Source: Aphis gossypii
Lineage: Eukaryota > Arthropoda > Insecta > Hemiptera > Aphididae
DNA length: 64,000 nt
Reading direction: 5' to 3'
Assembly (NCBI RefSeq): GCF_020184175.1
Contig: NC_065531.1
Coordinates: 63,442,806-63,506,805 of the forward strand
The translations under genes and the position numbers were made by a program. A model generated the notes under the pieces. That model searched no databases. It worked only from the letters and a program-made list of their open reading frames with translations, and was not told the DNA's origin. Within the stretch, counting starts at the first letter, position 1. Each line of letters starts with the position of its first letter. Below, in pieces: positions 14,061 through 27,055 of the stretch.

Positions 14061-15460
14061 GATTCTGGACGAAGTGATGGATTCATTGATTTTACAATGA
14101 TGTGTGTTTCTTTTTTTTTATTTTTGTGTCTGTGTACAGCATAACTTGTCGAAATAATGCTTCAATTTCAAACTTCGGTTGTGGTTTCCGATGGCAAAGT
14201 GAATATCCTTGGTGCATTATAGAGGTCAAAAGTAAACATGTTCATTTTTCCGACAGTTTAAAAAAAATTGAGAATAACAAAAAAAAGCGATGGAATATAA
14301 CGTTTTTATATGATTGTAACTCAAAAACTAATCACTTGAAATACTTGAAATTTTCACCACATGTTTATATATTAGCGTTTATACATGGATAAATGTTCAA
14401 AATATTTTGACTTTTTTTAAACTATTTATAGACAACTGACATTTTCGATTTTTCTAAGAACTTTTTTTTGAAATGTCCTTTTAAAAATTTTGGGTGCCCA
14501 AAAAAACTTCAAAATTTAATACAATGTTATTATTATTGCAATTAGAAAAAATATAAAATCACTATTCACAATTTTTTTTCACAAGCGTTTATAGTTCAAA
14601 TGTTTACGAAATATGTCAAAATCACTAAAATTTGCAAGTAATTGTGTAGTTGGAAAATCATAAAATTTTTTTGTTTATTTCTAAGATTGAAAAATTCAAT
14701 ACTAAGTTTTCCATAAATTTTCTTTCAAATAGCTATAGAGAAAACTTGAAACGTTATTATAGGAAAAATGTTATGAGCATTTGAATTTTAAATTTTTACG
14801 AAATTCCGTAACGATAACGATTTATCTACAAACGATTTTAAATATTTGTTATTACTCAAAAAGTACGTCGTAGATACTTGAAAATTTCACCAGTTACTTA
14901 GATTGGCATTTTCTTTGCATGATTTAATTTTAAAAATATTTTGCTTATTTTAATGCCATTTATAAGCACTTAAAATGTTCGTTTTTGTTTAATTTTTTGT
15001 TAATAAATACCATAAAATCTTTAAGTCTTGTAGTGATTCAAAAATTGTAAGAGTACATAGGCACATTTTTTTTATTAGCTATTGAAGTTCAAATATATTG
15101 ACAAAAATTTGTTAAATTCATGAATATTTGCAAATTATTTTGTGGGTATGGTTCATAAAAAAATTATGTATAAGTAGCTATAAGAGCTGAAAATTTAATA
15201 CAAGATTTTCCATAAATGTAGCTTACAATAATTATAAAAGAACTTCAATTTTGGTGTATTCAGACCATTAAAACATTAACCACCTTTTTCACCAACCACT
15301 GAAAATTATATCCTAGGCTGACAAATCATCTCCGTTCAGAATCGTTTTTCATTTACAATGATACCTATTACCTATCATTGGATTCAAATTTAATCATAAA
15401 TTATGGTGACCTACTGACCTACCATACAGCAGAGCATTACTCACTTGACCACTCTTTTTT
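14061..15460 (+). repeat. Dispersed repeat family, near full-length copy
   Basis: This copy starts with GATTCTGGACGAAGTGATGG followed by GATTTTACAATGATGTGTG. It ends with TCCGTTCAGAATCGTTTTTC and the tail ACAGCAGAGCATTACTCACT then TGACCAC. The start (GATTCTG...) and the CAGAATC near the end are inverted copies, so the unit has short subterminal inverted repeats. The 96-codon frame at its 5' end (14102-14392) is not conserved in other copies and is probably not a gene. A similar full copy lies in reverse at 58390-59815. Confidence 0.6.
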
Positions 15461-16431
15461 CATTTTTTTTTTTTTATCACGAAATTATCGATTTTTTTTT
15501 ATTTATTACTATAAACGGTATCTATAATAATGGCGTATGCTATGCAATTGTACATAAATATAATTAATTAGTACGCAATTATCAATCTATAAGTTATTTT
15601 AAGTTATACTTGAAAAATAAATTCAGCGAAATGGTACTGCAGCAATATGAGAGCTGAACCATTAAAATTACTCGTGTGGCTACTGACTATGTCATAATAT
15701 GTTGTCATATGCGTTATTTAATGATTACGAGGAATGACTAGTTGAAAAGCACAACATAATATTATTCTACAAAATAAATATATTTATGTATTATTGTTAT
15801 TTTATTTATTTTTATATTACATATACTCATATGCGATGATTATTAAAGGTGTTTATTATTTATATTTTCTAATTTTACATAAAAATGACCAAAGTTGTAT
15901 ACCTACGTAAAATAAATAATAATTACTATTCTAATATATCAAAAAACAAGGCCATTTCATTGACCATTTGCTCGTTATTTGGTTACATGCTTGTGGCATG
16001 AGATTGTTGTCGTAACCGTATGCATAACAAGTAATCACTTACTACATTATAATGAACATTTATCTAATGAATGATACTTCAGTACTTTAATTGCACATCT
16101 GGCCACATCTATAAAAATATTAGATAAAGTAATTTGGTATCTAATGATTAACTTTTCTTCGACCAAAAAACCCATTCGGCCACAAAACATTTCGACTATA
16201 TTAATAAAATATTCGACCACTCGTTTTTCGTCTTTAAAACGATTGGTTTATGTAATATTTCGGTCATATTTTATCGATCACTAAACCGTCGACCAATTAA
16301 TGACTCGTACCGGTCCAGCCGCCCAGCGGTATGGTCGGGAATCGGGTCTGTAGGTACTGGTTTTGAATATGATGGCATTACTTTTTTCAACCAAAATTTA
16401 CCCTTCCCTTTTCGGTAAAAACTCACCGTTT
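15461..16431. other. Non-coding, with a CGACCA-rich degenerate patch
   Basis: No gene is visible. Between about 16140 and 16320 the words TTCGACCA, TTCGGCCA, CGGTCA and CGACCA recur every 15-35 bases, like a decayed short-period repeat. Confidence 0.4.
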
Positions 16432-17060
16432 CCTTTTAGGCTAGTACAGTTTTCTTTAAAATTTACAATTATCACAACTAAGCTTTTATATTTAATTAAA
16501 TATAATTATATCTATAAATATAACTTTTAATTATCAAAGCTGTTAAATAAAACTGTAAAAAAATATGTTTTCACGAACATGTCAACAATTAAGCTTTTCG
16601 ATTACCTACGTTAGACGAATAAAAATGAATATAGTCAGATATTATAATAAAATATACTTATATAATAATAATTTTAATACTAAAATATGTCTCAATAAAT
16701 ATGTAAAAATTTAGATTAAGCTTTATTTTTTATAACATTATACGATATTTGTTTGACAAATTTATAACGAAATATTTTATAATTTTTGTTCTCTTTAATG
16801 TAAACTTAATTTTGTCGTTTAACATTATTTGTATTACATGGTGTTTTTAAAATATTGATGCTTCTATAATTAGTATAATTTCTATTTGTTTGAACTTAAT
16901 TAATAAGGACAGCTAACTAAAATTTTGATAATTAAAAGTCACATATTATTAGGATATAATTATATTTAATTAAATATATAAATTGTCAATTTAAGTTGTT
17001 ATAATATAACAATTATATTATAATCGAAAATTTTAAAGAAAACTGTACTGGCCGAAAAGG
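16432..17060. mobile_element. MITE-like element with long terminal inverted repeats
   Basis: The left end CCTTTTAGGCTAGTACAG and the right end CTGTACTGGCCGAAAAGG are inverted copies. The match continues inward through TTTTCTTTAAAATTT and, less cleanly, through a TTTAATTAAATATAATTATA block on both sides, giving arms of roughly 100 bp or more. The total length is about 630 bp and there is no ORF. I could not define a target duplication, so the exact ends and the superfamily are uncertain. Confidence 0.5.
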
Positions 17061-17826
17061 GGATCGCACTAAATATGGCGTCCAAGTGTATCGATTTTAA
17101 GTTTCGGGACGTTCAATTTTCTTGAAATTAAACTTTAACAATGTATTTTGTTTTTTTTATTAAACATTTCTAATATAAAAACAATATTGTGTTGATAAGT
17201 GATACAATTATCAACTTGATTGTTATTGGTTTTACCTTTTAAACTTATGTCGTAAGAGTATTGATCATTTTGTGTGATAGGTATTCCAGTTACAAAAAGA
17301 AAAGACGTTAAAACTGATGATTAACTGTGGAAAAATAACAGAATAAAAATCCATGAGAAAAAAAATCCCCGGATAATAAACAATATTACTCACACATCAT
17401 ACTTTAATATAAGTAATAAATATTTTCAACATATTACTTTTATACCCATATAATTGTTCTTACTGAAGTTATAAATACAAAACAATAAAAATTATTTTAT
17501 AGTACAATTTTTAGTTTGTACTATCTTATTTTCATGTAGCTAATAATAAAAAGAAAATGTATGTTTTTATATCTTAAATTTTTGATTTTGAACAGGAGTA
17601 TAATCCTTCCTATATATAATGTAGCATTGTGTGATTTTTAGACACCAATTCCAAAGTGTTACAAAAGTTGATTCGTTGTTTTTATTAATAGCTTTATTAA
17701 AAATCTTTATTAATTGATCCGGAAATATTAATAAAAAAACATTAAATATTTTATCTGTTGACAGCATATATATATTTTAATATACAGGATTATTTAAAAT
17801 GATTTACACGATTTCAAATAGTTATA

Positions 17827-17842
17827 CAGAGCCGGCCTTAGG
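17827..17842 (+). repeat. hAT left terminal inverted repeat
   Basis: CAGAGCCGGCCTTAGG, preceded directly by the target duplication TAGTTATA. Its inverted partner is 22030-22045. Confidence 0.92.
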
Positions 17843-18131
17843 GGGGAGCGAGGCCTAGGGCAAATTTTTTTAGTGTAAAGACTTTTTTTTTCTTATTTGT
17901 AATTCCGTAAACGGTAATTCTAATTTTTTAGTTGGTAAATTTTTGAGACCGTATCCACTCAATAATAATATGGTGCTCTTAGCATCAGAATCTTAATAAT
18001 AATTAATATAATATATCATTAAAAATTACAATTTTAATAAATACTTTATAGATATTAGTTTTTTAAAAATATTATAATATTATACACATTAAAAAGTAAA
18101 AATACACTAAACACTGACGCTTATAGTTAGG

Positions 18132-20633
18132 TTATACAAAGTTTACTTTCCTTGCTTTATTTCTCGCAAATTCATTTATTATTTCATTGTAGTCCAAGTT
18201 TGAAGCTATGTCTTCTTCAATAGATAATATTGCAAGTGAAGTTAGCCTTTCTTGAGTCATTGATGTCCTTAAATATGATTTTATGAGTTTTAACTTAGAA
18301 AAAGATCTTTCTGCACTGGCTACAGTTATTGGTATAGTTAGTAATATTCTATATGATACAGTAGCATTAGGAAATGGATTCTGAAGATCTTTTATAAACT
18401 GTAATACTTCGATAGACTTATTAATTTCTTCAGGTATCATTTGTCTGAGAATTTTTAATTCAGAAAAAAGTTCTGCGCCATCAATATCGTGTTTTTCACC
18501 ATCCCTCAGAGAAATATCCAAATCAAAACAGCATTTCATTAAGTCATTTTCACTTATATTACGTAATTTTTCAGGAGAATATAAGAACCCAAACATATTA
18601 GAATACTCCTCAAATTGTTGAAAACGTAACTCCATAGATTGTATAGCAGTATCTACAATTTGATAAAAATATTCAATTTTAAATTTTTCTTCTGGTGTCT
18701 TATTCAAGTTGATTGGTTCATCATCTTGTTCATAGGTAAATAATCGTTTTATTTTTCGAATCCTTGTCTCTTTAAACACAGGATTAATTTTTAAAATAGT
18801 TGCAATCTCTTTTGCATCAACTATTGCGGAAGTAAATCCAGTATCTCTATAATTTTTCAAAAACTTTAGTAGACCTTTTAAACCGTTAACTGCGACATCC
18901 AAGTTCATATCACTTGACTGTAATATTTTGCTAACACTATTAACTGAAAGAAGAAGGTCATACCATATCACTACGCTCACAATAAATTCAAAATTTTCCA
19001 ATTCATTTAACGCAAGTGATTCAGCTTCACTTTTTATAGTAGAATCATTTGTAGTTTCAGCTATTTCTAAAAGAGAATCTCTAATTAAGGCAGTATGATA
19101 TCTTATAGGTTTTACGCTCTCAATTCTGCTTTCCCATCTAGTTTCTGATAATCGTTTTACTGTGCAATTAGGAATATTTTTTATTAAAATAGACCACCTA
19201 ATAGGAGAACCTGAAAATATAGTATATATTCTATTCATTATACCAAAAAATGTCATCGCTTTTGAATTACATTTTGCCATATCTCCTAATAACAGATTTA
19301 GACTGTGACAAGCACATGGAGTGAAAAATGCTTTTGGATTTTTTTGAAGAATTTTGGCTTGTACTCCTTTATACTTGCCCTTCATGTTAGCACCGTTATC
19401 GTATCCCTGCCCTCTACAATCTTTTATATCTATGCCAATTTTATCTAATTCTGAAAGAATAGTCAAACTAATATTTTCTCCAGTCGATGAATGGATTTCT
19501 AAGAATTTGATAAAATGTTCTTCAATTTTAATTTTTTCAGAATGCATATTAACACAACGTAATACAATGGATAGCTGTTCTCTATGGCTTAAATCTGGTG
19601 TGCAATCAAGTATAATTGAATAATATTTTTCAGAACTTATTTTTTTGTAAATTGTATTAGATACAAAAGACGCCAACATATTAATAAATTCATTTTGTAT
19701 GGATTTTCCTAAATAATGGTCATGTATTTCTTTTGATTGGATTCTACGAATATGTTCTATAATTATGGGGTCGAATTTTCCTAACATTTCTATAAGTCCA
19801 AGAAAATTGCCATTATTTGAAGTAAATAATGTGTCACTTTTACCACGAAAAGCAAGATTTCGTTCTGATAAATAATGTACAATATGAAGAATACGAGTTA
19901 AAACTGCCCTTCAATGTTCAGTTTCCTTTCTAATTAATACTAAATTTTGTTTATCAATTGTTATGTTTTTCTTCATTCTTATTTCACAACTAATCCATTT
20001 TTCAGTATTTAGTAAATGATTCTGAGAATTTTCATGACTTTTTATTCTCTCTGAAATGTGTTTCCAATCGTCCAGCCCATAATCTGCCAAACTACTACCA
20101 CATGAATTTCCAAAAAGTTTACAGCAAAAACAATAGACAACATCTTTTTTCTTTGAATAAATTAACCATCTACGTTTAACTTTTTCGCCATTAGATAAAA
20201 TTCTATTATAATGTTCAACTGTGAATTTTCTCTTTACTACATTATCACTAGATTTTATTGGAAAATCGTGATTGGTTATTTCAATTGGGCCTTTTTTGAT
20301 AATTATATCTCTTTCTCTAACGCTTAATTTACTAGGCCATTCACCGGGATCTTCTAAATTTTGAAAAACTTCATCATTTGGTTTACTAGTCATTTTATTA
20401 AAATTTGAGTTATTAATAATACCTTGTTCATCATTTAAATTTTCATTAATATTTTTAGACATGTCTTGTTCGTTATTAAGACTTAAAACGGAATAATTTT
20501 CATTTTCATTCAAAAAGGAAGTACTAGTAGGAAGCAATGGGGCATCAATGTTACATTGCAATTCTACTGTATTTGGATTATTTTCTTTTGAAGGTACTAA
20601 AAATTTTTGTAACGCACCAGTTTGACGTTTCAT
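18132..20633 (-). CDS. hAT transposase, ZMYM1-like, with one in-frame stop
   Basis: The frame runs 834 codons from ATG at 20633 to the stop at 18132. A single TGA at 19911-19913 splits it into 240 and 593 codons. Both sides are in the same frame, so one substitution is the simplest explanation, and a tryptophan codon TGG is a likely ancestor. The N-terminal part has a TTF/BED-like zinc-binding region (about residues 153-210; a CxCC cluster at 168-171 and H200/H206). After the stop comes the DUF4371/RNase H-like catalytic region: an LDCTPD aspartate (about residue 343), GYDNGANM with the second acidic residue (about 412), and a CACH cluster (440-443). The C-terminus carries the hAT dimerisation region with SAERSFSKLKLIKSYLRTSM-type sequence. 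The role is cut-and-paste transposition in the nucleus. The TGA, if real, makes this copy non-autonomous unless read through; a translation restart at the ATG at 19787 would lack the zinc finger. Confidence 0.9.
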
Positions 20634-22029
20634 AAACTTTTCTTTTAATTTTTTTTTTTTTTAATTTTTGACTACCAGATTCAAATTTTCTGAATTGATC
20701 TCGATCACGACCCATTATGGCGAAATTAACTGTTGAAACAGAAACGTAAAATATATAATAATACAGGTTTACCCCTCAAACATGCTCGTTTTATTTCAAA
20801 TTTGATAAAAAAAACTAATAAATATACAAAATTGTGTGTTACAATTAAATTAAATTTATGTACCTACTCATGTGTATAATATATACACATTACACATAAT
20901 ATTATTTATTATTTTATCGTAATATTACATTAAATTATTATAAGATACGTATTATAATTTATATAATAATTTAAATTTTTGTTTAAACTTATTTAGTCTG
21001 TCAATATTTTTTTATAAACCGTATTATTACGATGACACAAATTGATAATGAAAGAATATAATCGTAATTGTAAATTTCGGCATTTATGTCGATTTAGATA
21101 CTTTTATAATTGGAGGCGCCGTGGAAGTAATGCGCAAGCGGTTCCCACGGCGTCGTCGATCCCAAACGAAAAAAAAAAAATACTTCTATAATTTATATTA
21201 GGAATTAGGATTAACACGTAAATTATAATATGAAACATAAAATATTATTTCGTTATTGGGATTATACGCTATAGAGAATGAATCCACTAATGAGTTATAA
21301 AGCAAACCAACCATTATTATTTATTAGGTAATTTTAAGGTTAACGTTATACCTATAGAGGTTTTCGTTGTAAAGAGTTTCGTTGTAATTTATAAAGTTTT
21401 CCCTGTATTTGGTAAGAGTTTTAAGATTTTAGTACTATTATTTAGTATAATTTAATAATTATTACATTTATATAATATTACACATAATATAACAAATATC
21501 AATAAGAAAAAGTACTTACAAAATTACGAAATTAAGATTCGAACGAATGTGCCATGCAAAATGAACTACTTCCTAAATGCCAAATTAAACTTTTTCCGAG
21601 CGGCATATCGCTCAATATGTGAACTTTGGAACAGAAATAAGCCGGTTTTCGTGATATTGTCGTCACAATAACACGATAACAATATAATAAATTAATATTG
21701 TTTGAAATCGTTATCGTTGACATAACGATTTCATTACAATATACGTATTACGTAGAATCGGAATCTCCTACACAAGTACATATTATTATATAATCAATAG
21801 ACAATAATATATAGTCTGTGGTATAACTAATGGTAATAAATAATAATAAAACTTATAACGACAACTGTTTCTTTGTTTATTTTAAATGTAATCTGTCCAC
21901 AAAATTTATATCGTATTTTTTTTTCAATTTAAAAATTATAGTATAAAATAATGAATAATTTCATTAACGCGAGGCCCAAAATATCATACAAAAGCGCGAG
22001 GCCCGGGGCAGGGGCCCCGCTAGCCCCTG
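20634..22029. other. hAT 5' non-coding region
   Basis: This is the region upstream of the - strand transposase. It includes a GC-rich patch GGCGCCGTGGAAGTAATGCG (about 21114) and GTTCCCACGGCGTCG (about 21140), which form an imperfect hairpin and could be part of the promoter or a subterminal binding region. No other gene was found. Confidence 0.45.
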
Positions 22030-22045
22030 CCTAAGGCCGGCTCTG
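22030..22045 (-). repeat. hAT right terminal inverted repeat
   Basis: CCTAAGGCCGGCTCTG, followed directly by the second target copy TAGTTATA. Just inside it is a GC-rich stretch (about 21985-22028) containing a short palindrome around GGGGCCCC. Confidence 0.92.
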
Positions 22046-22053
22046 TAGTTATA

Positions 22054-25000
22054 CGCTTAAACTTACCTACCTATTGTTATTTTAAGCTTTTATATGTTAA
22101 AGTTAATCTATGAACTATGAATTAACTACATTGAAATATAGCAGAATAATTTTTGAAATTTAGTTTATGATACTTAATGTTTTATAAACTTACCTTGGTT
22201 ACATCTTACATGAACAAAATTTAATCAATAGCCAAACTTATCCCACACTTAATTAAAAGTATCACGTTGACGTCGTGTACTTATAAATTATAATCATTAA
22301 TTAGGTAATAAATATTTTTACAAAAAATGTAATATAAATTTTATACTAGCATAAGTATCATACATTTTATATACCTAACATATTATAAAAAGTATAATAA
22401 TTTAAAATTATTAAAAAAATATTTATGATTACGTCAATTTTACGTTTCAAAAGCTTTACAAATATATTTTATACATCAAGTAAAATATATAACGTCTTCT
22501 ATCAATTTTAATATAAAGAAACCAGTTATTAATTTATGTCAATAGATTAGGTACCGCCTATTCTCTCTCTGTAATAAATCTATTTATCTATTGACTATTA
22601 TAATTTATAAATATTGATTCATCTTTTTGTTTGAAAAATGAATAACTATGTTCAATGTTCATACCTTTACTTGAAAACAGCAGTATTTCAATTAAACATT
22701 ATTAATAGCAAAAACACTATGAAAATGGTATTCATATAAAACAAACGACATTAGGTACCTATCATAATTTTTTTTTTAAACTTTACATTATTATTATATC
22801 TATAAAAATGTAATATTTTGTTATAATATTTTAATACATAATATCATAGTTCATTAATAAATAGTACCTAATACCTATGTCCTATATAGTATATACCTAT
22901 TATTTATTAATATAATAATAATATGACTCTATTAGCGTATATTTTTTATCATGAATTTGTAAATTTATTTACCAAAAATTAATTTAGATAAATAAAATCT
23001 ACTATTATAACAATAATTACAGTAAAAACCAAATTAGAAACGTCTTTGATTAGTCTGGTGCCTATTATATTAATATAAATATAGGTTCTTAATTGCTTTA
23101 TATATTATAATATAAACGCCATTACGTTTTAGTTTTTTTTTTCCATTTTACACAATACCTACTTGAATAGTTGAATACAACTTGGTTAAATTAAAAAAAA
23201 AAAACAGTTACAGTTTAAGAGTAATACGAGTTGTATATTACAACTTATATAGTAATATAGGCTCGTCAATTGTCATATTCGTCTTTTTCCTGTACGACCG
23301 TCAAAAATTCAAGATAATAATGTTACCATAATTTCCATAATATATTACAGTTACCAATACCATTTTTAATAAAAAAAATATACATATTATAATTATTTGA
23401 CGATGATTGAAAATATTTTTCAGTCAAGATTCCCTATAAACATATAAAGTACGCTGTACGCATATCCTATATAGGTACATGTTACATATTATAATATATG
23501 TCACATTGTCCTCAGTCAGTATTTATATCATGAACATACATTTTAAACCCCTTTCAAATGTGTTTGGTACATTTTATTAACGTTACACGCAGCTGATATA
23601 GCAAAAGTGGTGCCTTTCTGTTATGTGAGTTATAGGTACCTACATATAAGTAAGTACCTACCTACACATTTTAAGTAAATGTCAACCATATTTGGTTTTA
23701 TAGTATACAATTTTTTATATTATTTTGAGTCGGTCATTCTGTTAAAAAGATTAGGTACCTAATAATAAGTGGCATGTTTTTAAATTGTGTTTTTATGTTT
23801 ACTACGCATATTATCTAAATATTATATATAGAATGGCACTAAAACTGTAATAGTGTGATTACATAAATTAAATAACACATAAGGAACTTTTAATTTAGAA
23901 TAATGCCCATGGGGGTTTTGAAATTTACAGTAGGTTGTACTTGTAAGACGTCTATTTCAGTAATGAGTGAAAATAAAATAAATTTATTTTTACTGTATAT
24001 CTACTATAACTTATACAATATATATATATATATAAGGTTTAGTCCCACTCCAGCTTCCCATTTTCACATATATGTTATATTATTATACAAAGCTTTCTAA
24101 AATTTTAAAACAAAATAAAATCTGTGACGATAGCATGATAATGTGATCCCTTAATCTACATACGGATAATATTGTTGTATGTAATATGAAAAACACTTCT
24201 GCAGTGATACACTGATACTTATACATCAACACTCCATAATGTTTATAGGTACCTATGTCTAATATGAACCTACTCGTAATAGTTAACTGAAAAACAGGAA
24301 TCTCTCTCATCCATCGACCATCATCCATCTTTATAAGCTAACGAAGTTACCTACTGTCTATATACGCACAATTAGTATACACCTTGATAGTAGTATCAAT
24401 ATTTATTTTTTATTTTTACATAATTTTTAAGTCATAGAATATTATTTGAACTTAAATTAACCTAGTATCATTCTTTAACACAAACGCACTTACGACTTAA
24501 TTACTTAAATACCAACAACTTAATATAATTCCTGGAAAAATCAATAATATTGCCATATCTGTATAGTTTGTATAATATAATGATGTGCTTTATTTATCTT
24601 TTCAAAAACACATTTTTATAGGGCGTTGGACACTGCAAGCACTTAAGTGTTATTGTATTCCAAAAATGTCCAAAATTATAACATAGGTATTACCCTTATG
24701 ATAAGAAATTGAATCATCAAAATTTATTAAACACATATCCCACTGCAGGCCACATACTCGGACAGATAATTTATATTATAGGTAAACGATAAACAAGTAT
24801 TGGTGTGGTTGGAATGGTTGAATACTTTTATTAAAATAAGTACAATATCATATGAGAATAGCCAATAAGAATTCCTTCACTTCTATCTTTTTATAGCTTT
24901 TTATGTATTATATTCGAAAATTATTTTATCAAATAATTAGCCACTGATATATAGATAGTAACTATAAATTGTACTTTGAGTCGCCTTGACTTACTTTGTT

Positions 25001-26275
25001 AAATAAATATGTATTAATCTTCATTTTACAATAGAATTCAAGTATTTCCTGATAGTATAACTTCAAAAGCTCTGTCTACATCAAATATTTTGATTTTAAC
25101 GGTTTATCCAACTTTTCCCTCACAAAATATTTTTTCTCATACTTTTTTCATTCTACTCGCTTGGGTTAAATTCGTGACTGATTCTGTTTTTACAGTAATT
25201 ATTTTTTTTTCTTAGGACTTACTATTTCTTCTTCATTTTTCTTCAATTAATGCATTTTCTTCGTCGATTTCAAAATTATTTTTAGTATCTATATGCAATA
25301 TGCATAATATTATAGACATTTCTAAATCTTCTTCAGTTTTCGATTTATTAACAATCGATAATGGAAGTACCTATGGCCAATGACTTTAGTCTTTAATCCA
25401 ATTTTAACTCTACATATTCCTTCCCAACCAAAAACAATAAACAAATAAATATAATAAGTAAAATAGATCCTAGCAATAAACATAAAAAATATGGACACTT
25501 TAATGATCGACCATTGTCCATTTTTATATCCATATTTATCAGAATGAAATAAATACTTGAAAATGTATAACTACCTACTAAATATACAAACTAATATAAA
25601 TATTTACTTACTTAGTCACATAAGATGAAAATTCGATGTTTGACCTGTGTAGACAATATTAATACTTATAGTATTGTTGACTGTTGTGTTTATGATTATA
25701 TATTTATATAGCAAATAGCAATAGTATAAATCATAGATCATATACATGGACGAAGCCATCTTGCCTATGTAAACAATTTGAAGCACATATTAGTGACAAG
25801 TCTCGTTTAAATTCGTCATCGCTACGCATGCGTCAGTATATTCGTCTATTCGTCGCATATATTCATTTTATTAATAAAAACGCAGTATTAATATTCAAAG
25901 TACCTACCTACAATTAATAATAATATAGTCTTTTTATTTATTTGTAATTCAAAATGACAATCTCCAATTTAAAATATAGTTCGAATAGTTAAAATCAATA
26001 TTTAATATTCTAAATAAAAATAGAGAGAAAGGAAGAAAAATATTATTTATACAGAATTAAGACTTATAATATAAAAAAATTAAATACCCAAGTACCTATT
26101 CCAACGATACACAAAAAATAACAAAATTTAAAAATACTTGTAATATTATTGTTCATTTTTATTAATACCACACATTCTCTCATACGCAGATAACGAATCT
26201 TAACGAAAGACAAGTCGCTTCCAATATCGGGGCATGGCTCCATCCATAATATATTATGATCTAACGATCTAAAGC
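22054..26275. other. Non-coding AT-rich stretch, no gene supported
   Basis: The open frames at 23903-24328 are low-complexity and overlap on both strands. Around 25060-25330 the - strand contains short lysine/glutamate-rich stretches interrupted by several stops, which may be a long-dead coding remnant but cannot be named. Confidence 0.45.
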
Positions 26276-26484
26276 AGTGATGGCCAACCCGCGGCCCACC
26301 ATGGAAAGTTTTGCGGCCCGCGGGTTTATCAAATATTTACAAAAAAAATTATATTTGCGCCAATAGAATATTCTGGAATGCCTGACAACGCGGTATCTGT
26401 ATAATAATTTAATTTTATATGTGGCCCTCAGGATTGTAATATATTTTTAAAGTAGCCCGCAAGATCATTTGGGTTGGCCATCCA
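26276..26484. mobile_element. Small hAT-type MITE
   Basis: The left end is CAGTGATGGCCAACCCGCGG, and the right side has the inverted counterpart GGGTTGGCCATCC, with the final bases of the right end altered. This is about 210 bp with no coding capacity. The CAGTG start and size match common insect hAT MITEs. The target duplication is not clear because of the damaged right end. Confidence 0.6.
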
Positions 26485-26800
26485 TAAAATGTATAACACG
26501 ATTAAAGATATAATCGTAATATATAGTGACATCTTGCGGTGAACAAATTTCATTCAAGGAGAACACAATTGATTAGACTTGCGTCAAAGACGTTCTAAAA
26601 CATATTTCTTATCAGCAGCTGAATTGTGAATGTATGTTGATATTGAAAACATGATATTAAGGCGTTAAACGAGTAGGTAGTGCAAAACACTGTGCAGTCT
26701 ACTTTACTGTTGTAGTACTGTCTATTTCCCAATCCCAAATCGGAGACCTCGAATCTGACAAATCTTGTACTTGAAAGTATCTTTGTGCGTTTTATACGAA
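26485..26800 (+). promoter_or_regulatory. Probable V-ATPase e promoter region
   Basis: This is the sequence between the MITE and the predicted non-coding first exon of the V-ATPase e gene. No clear TATA box can be assigned. The start of transcription is inferred to lie somewhere between about 26700 and 26840, because a good splice donor follows at 26858. Confidence 0.3.
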
Positions 26801-27055
26801 TAACTTTGCTTAACGATTTCTAAACATCACTCGTTTTCAGACGAATTATTATCAAAGGTAAGATATACATTGCATTAATGGATTCAATGTTTTACCAACG
26901 ATTGTTATCTCTAAAGTGTAAATTGTGTTATCCATCATATTTTATTTTATGAATAGACGTTGTTTTCTGGTCATTAAATATTACCTATTTTAAGTTATTT
27001 TGTTTATAATTTGTATACATTTTTACTTTTTAGCATATAGGCAAATATTGTAATC
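26800..27055 (+). other. V-ATPase e 5'UTR: non-coding exon, intron, exon 2 leader
   Basis: A splice donor CAAAG|GTAAGA ends a putative untranslated exon at 26857. The acceptor TTTTACTTTTTAG ends at 27033, so the second exon starts at 27034, 22 bases before the ATG. The upstream limit is unknown. Confidence 0.5.

Larger units (their letters stand above)
17827..22045 (-). mobile_element. Complete hAT DNA transposon (4.2 kb)
   Basis: The ends are CAGAGCCGGCCTTAGG at the left and its exact reverse complement at the right. The element is bracketed by a perfect 8-bp direct repeat TAGTTATA (17819-17826 and 22046-22053). An 8-bp target duplication with CAG...CTG termini is the hallmark of the hAT superfamily. 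The one gene inside, on the - strand, is a ZMYM1-like (DUF4371) hAT transposase. About 1.4 kb of non-coding sequence (20634-22045) lies upstream of the gene and about 300 bp (17827-18131) downstream. The exact repeats suggest a fairly recent insertion. Confidence 0.93.

Noticed and set aside
14102..14392. 96-codon ORF at the start of a dispersed repeat
   Set aside because: The frame is not preserved in the other copies of the same repeat (44612, 51100, 58390), so it is unlikely to be coding.
19354..19623. 89-codon + strand ORF in the hAT element
   Set aside because: It is antisense to the transposase core and is explained by it.
25060..25330. Lys/Glu-rich - strand segments, possible old gene
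   Set aside because: Several stops and no motif; cannot be told from chance in AT-rich DNA.
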